A stretch of 14,696 bases of DNA from CAWEPK01 sp049521495 (GTDB lineage Bacteria; Desulfobacterota; Syntrophorhabdia; Syntrophorhabdales; WCHB1-27): NCBI GenBank assembly GCA_049521495.1, contig JBEKOT010000095.1, forward strand, positions 1 through 14,696, read 5' to 3'. Under the pieces are notes generated by a model. It saw only the letters and a program-made list of their open reading frames with translations, did not search any database and had not been told where the DNA came from. Shown here piece by piece: positions 1 to 6,348 of the stretch. Position numbers and translations under genes: made by a program. Within the stretch, counting starts at the first letter, position 1; each line of letters begins with the position of its first letter.

Positions 1-319
1 TCTCCGGCCATTTCTCGAGGGCCGCCCTGAAATACTGGACTGCCATGTCCCAGTTCTTGTTGTTGTAGTAGGCGACACCCTGCTCGTTCAGGTTGTGTCC
101 CTCGTTGTGCTGGGCGGCTACGGGGTCGTAGTAATCGCCGCCCCCTCCACCGCCTCCGCCGCCTCCACCACCTCCCCCTCCACCGTGGCCGCTCAGGTGA
201 AGGTCATTGAAGGTGGCTCCGCTGACGGTAAATGCCCGCCCCTGAGATGGAACCAAAAGGGCGATAGAGCAGACAAACAACAAAAAGAGCGTTGCGTGAA
301 CTGCCGGAAGACGCTTCAT
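1..319 (-). CDS. Secreted TPR-like protein with poly-glycine linker (partial, 3' end outside window)
   Basis: The frame is open from an ATG at 319-317 to the window edge, giving about 106 residues. A GGAGGG Shine-Dalgarno lies about 8 nt upstream. Residues 1-29 look like a signal peptide: Lys-Arg, a hydrophobic core rich in Leu/Phe, and a likely cleavage after GRA. A run of 16 consecutive glycines follows at about residues 46-61, then a DYYDP segment and a helical stretch resembling the start of a tetratricopeptide repeat (NEQGVAYYNNKNWDMAVQYF). The protein is therefore probably exported, with a flexible spacer before a TPR domain; TPR domains bind partner proteins. The specific role is unknown because most of the gene lies outside the window. 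It is divergent from feoB. Confidence 0.8.
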   Translation of the reverse strand, partial: MKRLPAVHATLFLLFVCSIALLVPSQGRAFTVSGATFNDLHLSGHGGGGGGGGGGGGGGGGDYYDPVAAQHNEGHNLNEQGVAYYNNKNWDMAVQYFRAALEKWPE

Positions 320-599
320 GTCCTTTCCCTCCTCGTCCCTTTATTCAACCCCAGGGATCCGATTCGTTGACTTAACAATGCTATCAAAAATGTCTCGGGC
401 TTGACAAGATATTTCCTCGTCCCCGGACCCCTCGCCGCAGGTCGTTGGGGGCGGGGGCGACTAACGGGCGTAAATAAGTAAATAACTTCCAACCCATCTT
501 CTACCTTAGACACCCTCGAGGAGGCGTTTGTTCCGTGGCCTGTAACCTATGCGACCCGGACGGACCCGCTACGCCTTCACCTGCGCCTTTACGGCGGCG
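320..599. other. Divergent intergenic region
   Basis: This is the leader region between the minus-strand TPR-like gene and feoB. The only clear signals are the TPR gene's Shine-Dalgarno next to its start and the feoB promoter just beyond the right end. A TTGACA-like hexamer at 401-406 has no convincing -10 partner. Short open frames here show no family features and no good ribosome sites. No strong Fur-box-like palindrome was recognised by eye. Confidence 0.5.
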
Positions 600-628
600 T
601 TGACATTTCAAAAGAATACAGGTATAAA
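600..628 (+). promoter_or_regulatory. Sigma-70-type promoter for feoB
   Basis: TTGACA at 600-605, a 17-nt spacer and TATAAA at 623-628 make a near-consensus housekeeping promoter. Transcription would begin around 635, leaving a leader of about 30 nt before the GTG start of feoB, with AAAGGA at 651-656 as its ribosome site. Confidence 0.75.
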
Positions 629-665
629 CAGAGCTAATCCGTAGTTCCGGAAAGGAAAAAACGCT

Positions 666-2897
666 GTGGAAAACGTGGTCTCCACCGTGACGACTCTGAG
701 GGAGGGCGAGGAGGGCATAGTCAGCTCCATAGGGGGCGGCGAGCGCCTTACTAGCCGGCTCGCGTCAATGGGAATAGTCCTCGGGACGACGATCAGGATG
801 CTCACGAACAGCGGCGGCTCGGTGATCGTCCTCGCCTCGGGCACGCGCCTTGCCCTCGGCAGAATAGAGGCCTCGCGCATATTCGTCTCAAAGATCGCCC
901 CCTCCGAGGAGGAGAAGACCCATCTGCTCGTCGCCCTGGCCGGACAGCCGAACGTGGGAAAATCGACTCTTTTCAACATCCTCACCGGTCTGTCGCAGCA
1001 CGTGGGAAACTGGCCGGGGAAGACCGTGGAGAAGAAAGAAGGGGTTCACGTAAGCGACGGCGCCCGGATGCGTATCGTCGACCTGCCGGGCACTTACAGC
1101 CTTACGTCTTTTTCGGAAGAAGAGAGGGCGGCCCGGGAGTTCATCATCCACGAAAGGCCGGACGTCATAGTGCTCGTTGCCAACGCCTCCGCCCTCGAGA
1201 GGAGCTTGTACCTGCTCTCCGAGCTGCTCCTCCTCGACGTGCCCATCGTCGTGGCCGTGAACATGATGGATGTCGCCGAGAGCCAGGGCATTCACGTGGA
1301 CGTGGCCGCCCTCCAGAGGTCGCTCGGCCTGCCCGCCGTTTCGGTTATAGCAACGAAAAACAAGGGCATAAGGGAGCTCGTCCCCCTCATAGTAGATGCC
1401 TCGAACCGGATGGTCGACTTCAACCCGCGCCTGCCCGACGTTTCCTACGACCACAGGGCCATCTACATGAGGCTCCTGGAGCTTCTGAAGGGCCGAATGC
1501 CGCGGTCCTATACGGACCGCTGGGTGGCAACGAAGCTTATGGAGGGCGACCCTGAGGTGTCCCGCGCGGTGGAGGGGCTTGTCCCGGAGGACAGATGGAA
1601 CGAGATCCAGGGGCTCCTCATCGAGCACGAGGACGCGCTGCGGGCAGTACTGGGGGGCAGGTACGACTGGATAGAGGCTGTAACGCGCATCGCCGTCTCG
1701 CACTTCAGGAGGGGGCAGGTGCTTATGACGGACCGGATTGACCACCTGCTCACTCAGCCCATCCTGGGTATCCCGGTGTTTCTGGCAATACTCGGCCTTG
1801 TCTTTACTCTCACCTACAAGGTAGGCTTCCCGGTGCAGCACCAGCTTGAATGGCTCCTCGGAACTTTTGCGCGCCTCCTGGAGACCGCCCTCTCCGGGGC
1901 GCCGCAATGGCTCTCGGGACTGGTTATCAAAGGCGTTATCGGCGGCGCCGGGTCCGTGCTCACCTTCTTGCCCATACTGATCATATTCTTTGTCTGCCTG
2001 GCGTTCCTCGAAGACGTGGGCTACATGGCGAGGGGCGCCTTCGTGATGGACCGGTTCATGCACGTCATCGGCCTCCACGGCAAGAGCTTCCTGCCCCTTT
2101 GCCTCGGTTTCGGCTGCAATGTGCCCTCCGTGATCGGGGCCCGGATAGTGGAATCGAGAAAGGCGCGCCTCCTCACTATCTTCCTGGCGCCCTTCGTTCC
2201 CTGCACGGCCCGGCTGGCCGTGCTCACCTTCGTAAGCGCAGCCGTCTTCGCGGAAAGGGCCGCCCTCGTCTCCTGGCTGCTCCTTACCACCAATATCGCG
2301 GTACTCGGCGTCACGGGCATGGCTATCAGCAGGGTCTTCATGAAGGGCGAGCCTATGCCCTTCATCATGGAGCTGCCCCTGTACCACAAACCCGACCCGC
2401 ATACCATATCGATAGCGGTGTGGGCAAGGACGGTCTCCTTTGTGAGGCGCGCCGGCAGCGTGATCCTCGCTGCTTCCGTAGCGACCTGGCTTCTCGCCAA
2501 CATCCCCGGGGGACGCCTCGACACGAGCGTGCTCGCCTGGATGGGCAGGCTGCTTTCACCCGTGGGGGCGGTCATGGGCCTGGGATGGAAGGAGATGGTG
2601 GCCCTTGTCTCGAGCCTCGTGGCCAAGGAGAACTCGATAGCCACCCTTGCCGTCCTCTACGGGGTGGGTCAAGAAGGTCTCCGGAGCGTGCTGCCCAGGG
2701 TCATGAGCCCTGCCTCCTCCCTTGCCTTTCTCGTTGTGCTCATGCTCTTCGTCCCGTGCGCCGCGACGGTCGCCGTTATGAAGCAGGAGATGGGAAGCTG
2801 GAGGTGGTTCATCTCCTCCTTCCTCTTCATGCTGGCGGTCTCATTCCTTGGAGGGGTCGCAGCCTACCATCTGGCCCTTTCCTTCGGGCTCGGCTGA
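666..2897 (+). CDS. feoB: Ferrous iron transporter, FeoA-FeoB fusion
   Basis: Imports Fe2+ across the inner membrane. Residues 1-76 form a FeoA-like SH3-type domain (LREGEEGIVSSIGGG ... RLASMGIVLGTTIRM), normally a separate small protein. The FeoB GTPase domain follows: G1 GQPNVGKST at residues 93-101, G3 DLPG at 139-142 and G4 NMMD at 199-202. The membrane part has the two gate motifs of the family, GFGCNVPSV (481-489, Cys484) and PFVPCTARLAV (Cys513). The total of 743 residues fits a compact FeoA-FeoB fusion. The GTG start at 666 has AAAGGA 9 nt upstream and retains the whole FeoA domain. It stands alone behind its own promoter, and its 3' end overlaps the convergent transporter gene by 57 bp. 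Identification is secure; the iron specificity is family knowledge. Confidence 0.96.
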   Translation: MENVVSTVTTLREGEEGIVSSIGGGERLTSRLASMGIVLGTTIRMLTNSGGSVIVLASGTRLALGRIEASRIFVSKIAPSEEEKTHLLVALAGQPNVGKSTLFNILTGLSQHVGNWPGKTVEKKEGVHVSDGARMRIVDLPGTYSLTSFSEEERAAREFIIHERPDVIVLVANASALERSLYLLSELLLLDVPIVVAVNMMDVAESQGIHVDVAALQRSLGLPAVSVIATKNKGIRELVPLIVDASNRMVDFNPRLPDVSYDHRAIYMRLLELLKGRMPRSYTDRWVATKLMEGDPEVSRAVEGLVPEDRWNEIQGLLIEHEDALRAVLGGRYDWIEAVTRIAVSHFRRGQVLMTDRIDHLLTQPILGIPVFLAILGLVFTLTYKVGFPVQHQLEWLLGTFARLLETALSGAPQWLSGLVIKGVIGGAGSVLTFLPILIIFFVCLAFLEDVGYMARGAFVMDRFMHVIGLHGKSFLPLCLGFGCNVPSVIGARIVESRKARLLTIFLAPFVPCTARLAVLTFVSAAVFAERAALVSWLLLTTNIAVLGVTGMAISRVFMKGEPMPFIMELPLYHKPDPHTISIAVWARTVSFVRRAGSVILAASVATWLLANIPGGRLDTSVLAWMGRLLSPVGAVMGLGWKEMVALVSSLVAKENSIATLAVLYGVGQEGLRSVLPRVMSPASSLAFLVVLMLFVPCAATVAVMKQEMGSWRWFISSFLFMLAVSFLGGVAAYHLALSFGLG

Positions 2898-3806
2898 CTT
2901 TCCACCCTTTGCGGATAGGCCGCCCCTCCTGTAGTTCGTCGCGTATATGCCGGCGCAAACCAGGCAGAGACCGCCGATAAGCCCCCATGTCATCTGCTCG
3001 CCGAGAAAAATGCCGCTCGCGGCCGTGCCGAATACGGGCATCAAAAAGGTGAAGACGGCCAGTTGCGAGATCGGATAGGAGTGTATGAGCCGGAACCAGA
3101 CGAGGTAGGAGGCAAAGGCGACGATTACCGACGAATAGAGCACGCCGCCGACGATGGCGGGGGTAAGGCGGATTATCCATACAGGCTCTGTTGCGAGGGC
3201 GAAGACGAGGATGATGGGCACCGAGAAGACGAGTTGATAGAGAAAGGTGTGGATGGGCTGCACCTTTTCGGCGAGATATTTCTTTATGTAGACGGTCGTC
3301 GCGCCCCAGAAGAAGGCGGCGGCGATGGCCATCAGGTCGCCGGCGAGAAAGGCAGGGGTCCATGTCCGGGGCTTCCCCTGAAGGACCAGATAAGCGCCGA
3401 GAAAGGCGAGGATCAGTCCCGCGACCTGCAAGGGGCCGATCCTTTCCTTTACGAATAAATAGGCCCCCACGGCAACCACAAAGGGGGACAGGTTGACGAA
3501 TATCACGCTGCGGGCCGCATCGGTGTAAATCAGGCTGACGTAGATGCAGATGAACTCCATGCCGAAAAGCATTCCGACGATAAAGCCGTGAAAGAGGCGG
3601 ATATCCCTGTGGAAAAGGGGCTGTTTTATGAAGAGGCAGTAGGAGATGCCTAAGATGGAGGCGATCACGGACCTGAGGAGCGAATTGAAGATCGGGGAGA
3701 GACCCTGGTTCGTCACCTTTACGACCGGATAGTTTAGTCCCCAGAGCAGGGTAAGGCAGACAAGGACCAGGAATCCTGCAATGTCGATGTGGTCTTTTCT
3801 CTTCAT
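2841..3806 (-). CDS. EamA/DMT-family transporter (drug/metabolite exporter type)
   Basis: An integral inner-membrane protein of 321 residues with about ten hydrophobic segments arranged as two EamA repeats. The first begins at LVLVCLTLLWGLNYPVVKV; the second at about residue 157 (GDLMAIAAAFFWGATTVYIKK). Each carries the family's Trp-Gly and Pro/Lys-containing first helix and ends with a Glu-containing segment (VKERIGPLQVAG and LGEQMTWGLIGG). Such proteins commonly export amino acids or metabolites, but the substrate cannot be read from sequence. The frame extends upstream to 3950, but that extension is charged and Gly-rich with no transporter features; the ATG at 3806 has GGAG 9 nt upstream and starts just before helix 1. 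The hydrophilic tail (GGKSAEPEGKGQ) is encoded antisense to the end of feoB. Confidence 0.9.
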   Translation of the reverse strand: MKRKDHIDIAGFLVLVCLTLLWGLNYPVVKVTNQGLSPIFNSLLRSVIASILGISYCLFIKQPLFHRDIRLFHGFIVGMLFGMEFICIYVSLIYTDAARSVIFVNLSPFVVAVGAYLFVKERIGPLQVAGLILAFLGAYLVLQGKPRTWTPAFLAGDLMAIAAAFFWGATTVYIKKYLAEKVQPIHTFLYQLVFSVPIILVFALATEPVWIIRLTPAIVGGVLYSSVIVAFASYLVWFRLIHSYPISQLAVFTFLMPVFGTAASGIFLGEQMTWGLIGGLCLVCAGIYATNYRRGGLSAKGGKSAEPEGKGQMVGCDPSKE

Positions 3807-4034
3807 CGGCTCCCGCTCCGCCCCGTTTCCACCGTTACCCTCCTCCCGCGGCCCTTTGCCCTCCCGTTCATTTTGCTGCCGGCGGGGGCCAATATGCAAG
3901 AAAAAAAATAACACCTTTTCGTTGAGGAACGGCAAGCTTAAAGGCTGCACCGAACGGCCTGTCCCCTGAAAGGGCGGAAAGCTTTGAGGGGACTTCGGTC
4001 CGCAGGATCACAAATATGATATACTGAGACAGGA

Positions 4035-4472
4035 ATGGCAAGGCCGGTTACACCTCTTATCGCCGTAGATATCATCATCGAGTACGGGGAAGGTATAGTC
4101 CTCATCGAGCGGAGGAACAAGCCGCCGGGTTGGGCGCTGCCGGGCGGGTTCGTGGACGAAGGCGAGCCTCTGGAGGAAGCGGCGGTAAGGGAGGCCCGGG
4201 AGGAGACGTCGCTCGATGTGACGCTGCGGGAGCTCCTTTACGTCTACGGGAAACCGTCAAGGGACCCGAGGGGCAGCACGGTGAGCGTCGTCTACACCGC
4301 CCTGGGGCAGGGCGACCTGAAGGCCTCCGACGATGCGAAAAGCGCCGGGGTGTTCTCTCTCGATTCCCTGCCCGGCGCGCTGGCCTTCGACCACCGGGAG
4401 ATCATAGCCGATTATTTTACCTTCGTCAGGACGGGCCTCCGGCCCGCACCCGCTCCGGACCGGCCGAAATAA
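4035..4472 (+). CDS. Nudix hydrolase
   Basis: A 145-residue single-domain protein. The Nudix box starts at Gly38 of GGFVDEGEPLEEAAVREA and continues REETSL, matching G-x5-E-x7-RExxEE; the usual Gly near the end of the box is Ser here (EETSL). Family members hydrolyse nucleoside diphosphates linked to another group, with Mg2+ held by the box glutamates. The upstream WALPGG is typical of ADP-ribose or NADH pyrophosphatase-like and MutT-like members, but the substrate cannot be assigned. No good Shine-Dalgarno is visible: AGGA abuts the ATG. TATGAT at 4015-4020 or TATACT at 4020-4025 could be a -10 box, which would give a very short leader. About 270 nt separates it from the next gene, so it is probably a single-gene unit. 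Confidence 0.9.
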   Translation: MARPVTPLIAVDIIIEYGEGIVLIERRNKPPGWALPGGFVDEGEPLEEAAVREAREETSLDVTLRELLYVYGKPSRDPRGSTVSVVYTALGQGDLKASDDAKSAGVFSLDSLPGALAFDHREIIADYFTFVRTGLRPAPAPDRPK

Positions 4473-4680
4473 GAGCCCTATTGTTCCGATTACCTGTCGC
4501 AGGGAGATGGCGGCAAAGGGGCTGAAGCCGCCGTGGAAAGGCATGGAGTGTCACAAGAAATAGCCTCGGTATTCTCCATTCTGAATTGGCCGGCCCGATC
4601 GAGGGCGGCAAGAGCCACGGCCGGCCCGAAGGGGATAGACGGCGTTTGCCGTAAAGGACCTCATAATAGCACATAATCCA

Positions 4681-4709
4681 TTGATTAGTCCTTCGGTAGA
4701 GTATATACT
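4681..4709 (+). promoter_or_regulatory. Sigma-70-type promoter for the moeB-like operon
   Basis: TTGATT at 4681-4686, a 17-nt spacer and TATACT at 4704-4709. The predicted start near 4716 gives a leader of about 30 nt. The sequence around it is markedly AT-rich compared with its surroundings. A five-codon open frame (ATG 4733, stop overlapping the main ATG at 4747) lies in the leader; whether it is translated is unknown. Confidence 0.65.
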
Positions 4710-4746
4710 TTTAGGCACATAAGTTTACTATCATGAACGCTGAGCC

Positions 4747-5952
4747 ATGAAAACGCAAGAGGGTGCGCTTGAAGGAAGAGACCGGGTGAAGGCTGCAACG
4801 GAGCCCGTGGAGCTTGAGATAACCATCGACGAGGCGAAGGAGATCCTGCGGAGCGGCCGGGCGATCCTCTTGGACGTAAGGGGCGAGGGGGAGATGTGTC
4901 TCGGCCGCATCGAAGGCAGCCGAGCGGTGCCTCCCGGCCTCCTGGAAGAGAACCTGGGGGAGCTTCCGGAAGGGAAAGAGACGACCGTCCTCCTTTACTG
5001 CTCCACGGGCGCCGTCTCCCTGCGGGCTGCCGCCCGGCTGAGGAATATGGGCTTCAAAAAAGCCCTCTCCATTGCAGCCGGCTACAATGCATGGCTTGAG
5101 GCGGGGGAAGCCGTCGTTGCCGACGGCGCTTTCACCCGCCGTCAGCTCGACCGCTACAGCCGGAATATGCTCCTTAAGGAGGTGGGCGAGGAAGGCCAGC
5201 TCAAGCTGATGTCCGCTAGTGTCCTTCTTGTCGGCGCCGGCGGTCTCGCCTCTTCCGCGGCCCTTTACCTTGCCGCCTCCGGCGTGGGGACGGTCGGCAT
5301 TGTGGACTTCGACACGGTAGCCCTCTCCAATCTGAACAGGCAGGTCCTCCACGGGACGGGCGACGTGGGCAGGCTCAAGGTGGATTCCGCGAAGTCTGCC
5401 ATAGAGAGGATCAACCCCGATGTCAGGGTGGTCCTTTATCCCGAGCGCCTTGTCCCCGGGAACGCCCTGGAGATCCTGGAGGGCTTCGACGTAGTGATAG
5501 ACGCTTCGGACAATATAGCTACCAAGTTCCTTATCAACGACGCATGCTATTTTGCGGGCAAGCCCTGCATCTTCGGCGGCGCCGTCGGTTTTGACGGGCA
5601 GGCAGGCGTTTTCTGGCCGAAAAAAGGAGGGCCCTGCCTGAGATGCATCTTTCCTGTCCCGCCGCCCCGGCACCTGGTGCCTACCTGAAGCCAGGTGGGG
5701 GTCCTGGGTATGGTACCCGGGCAGATCGGCCTGGTCCAGGCCACGGAGGCGGTGAAGCTGATCCTTGGAATAGGGACGCCCATGATCGGCAAGTTCTACA
5801 TTTATAATGCCCTGCACCTCGGCGCCAATTTTATCGAGATCGGGAGGCACCCAAGCTGCGACCTCTGCGGGGAGAGCCCCCGGATCAAAGGTCTGACGGG
5901 TGAAGGGAGCGCCACCTATGGAAACGATGAATCATCCGATCCGGGGTATTGA
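4747..5952 (+). CDS. moeB: Rhodanese-MoeB/ThiF E1-like enzyme, probable selenoprotein (UGA at codon 314)
   Basis: A 401-residue protein if the in-frame TGA at 5686-5688 is read as selenocysteine. Residues 21-125 are a rhodanese domain with active-site Cys85 in YCSTGAVS. Residues 130-385 are the E1-like adenylating domain: ATP loop GAGGLAS (163-169), VDFD (187 onward), SNLNRQ (194-199), DASDN (252-256) and zinc ligands CLRC (297-300) and CDLC (371-374). TGA replaces the conserved Cys of the LVPSC-AEAGVLG region; the frame continues SQVGVLGMVPGQIGLVQATE, exactly as the family expects. MoeB/ThiF enzymes adenylate the C-terminal Gly of ubiquitin-like sulfur carriers, and rhodanese domains supply persulfide sulfur. 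The rhodanese is N-terminal, the reverse of MOCS3/MoeZ. The ATG at 4747 has a weak ribosome site. A nonsense mutation or conventional stop is the alternative, but the alignment and downstream hairpin favour Sec. Confidence 0.85.
5671..5697 (+). other. Inverted repeat enclosing the in-frame UGA
   Basis: CACCTGG (5671-5677) and CCAGGTG (5691-5697) are perfect complements, with a 13-nt loop containing the TGA at 5686-5688. It does not overlap the SECIS-like hairpin just downstream, so both could form in tandem before the ribosome arrives. It may be a coincidence of coding constraints. Confidence 0.4.
5703..5721 (+). promoter_or_regulatory. SECIS-like hairpin for the moeB-like gene
   Basis: CCTGGGTA (5703-5710) pairs with TACCCGGG (5714-5721), eight pairs including one G-U, with loop TGG. 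The loop starts 22 nt after the UGA and has G at its second position. This fits the general bacterial SECIS pattern as I recall it: a stem-loop with a G in the first two loop bases, about 16-37 nt after the UGA. No bulged U of the E. coli fdhF kind is obvious. Confidence 0.6.
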
Positions 5953-5959
5953 ATAAGCC

Positions 5960-5978
5960 ACGGCAGGTCGCCTGTCGT
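5960..5978 (+). other. Hairpin between the moeB-like gene and the Gly-Gly protein gene
   Basis: ACGGCAGG (5960-5967) pairs with CCTGTCGT (5971-5978), eight pairs with one G-T wobble and loop TCG. It lies 7 nt after the stop. The following bases are T-rich but interrupted by A and G, so it is more likely a processing or stability element, or a weak attenuator, than a full terminator. Confidence 0.4.
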
Positions 5979-6008
5979 TATTGTGTATGCTAGAGGAAGG
6001 TTAAAAAA

Positions 6009-6299
6009 ATGGCGGAAGACGGTAAAGGCTCGCCGGCCGCGAGCGAAAAGGAAGGCAAGGTCACCTATAAGATCAGGCTGAAGGTGTTGAACAGGGAAAC
6101 GGGCGAAGAGAGCTACCACACCCTCGATGAAGCAAAGGACTGGAATTGGGCCGACCCGGAGATTTGGAGGATCGTGAGCGGGTGGCAGGTAACGAGCTTC
6201 CAGCAGCTCCTCAACATGCTCTACCGTAGGATGCAGAAGGGGGAAACGGAAGTGTTGGTGTTGGAGGCGCCCCGTTTTATGATGTGTTCCGGGGGTTAG
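6009..6299 (+). CDS. 96-residue protein of unknown function ending in Gly-Gly
   Basis: I do not recognise a family. The protein starts at an ATG with AGGAAGG 8 nt upstream. After a charged N-terminus (to about residue 17) it shows a likely beta segment (VTYKIRLKVLN), a Trp-rich middle (DWNWADPEIWRIVSGW), a likely helix (SFQQLLNMLYRRMQKG), a beta strand (TEVLVLE) and a tail ending MCSGG. The order strands-helix-strand-tail with terminal Gly-Gly is reminiscent of beta-grasp sulfur carriers such as ThiS and MoaD, which are the substrates of MoeB/ThiF enzymes. The gene lies 56 nt downstream of exactly such an enzyme and 49 nt upstream of the PaaK-type ligase. The carrier role is an inference from size, tail and position; no sequence match to MoaD or ThiS was seen. 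Confidence 0.8.
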   Translation: MAEDGKGSPAASEKEGKVTYKIRLKVLNRETGEESYHTLDEAKDWNWADPEIWRIVSGWQVTSFQQLLNMLYRRMQKGETEVLVLEAPRFMMCSGG

Positions 6300-6348
6300 G
6301 GGTGCGTAAGGCTTAGGCTGTAAAGAGACAGGGTCAGGGAGGACCGAC

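Noticed and set aside
888..2402. A 504-residue open frame on the minus strand across feoB
   Set aside because: It lies wholly antisense to the clear FeoB reading frame, is rich in His, Glu, Gly and Arg as expected for a GC-rich shadow, and shows no domain.
4588..4629. Direct repeat of GGCCGGCCCGA (4588-4598 and 4619-4629)
   Set aside because: Only two copies of a GC-rich 11-mer; likely chance in this composition, with no link to a gene or promoter.
4426..4674. Minus-strand open frame of 82 residues after the Nudix gene
   Set aside because: Overlaps the Nudix C-terminus, with no ribosome site or recognisable protein features.
5695..5952. A separate 85-residue gene starting at GTG 5695
   Set aside because: Its sequence is the C-terminal third of MoeB/ThiF proteins and is in the same frame as the upstream part; it is read as the continuation after Sec.
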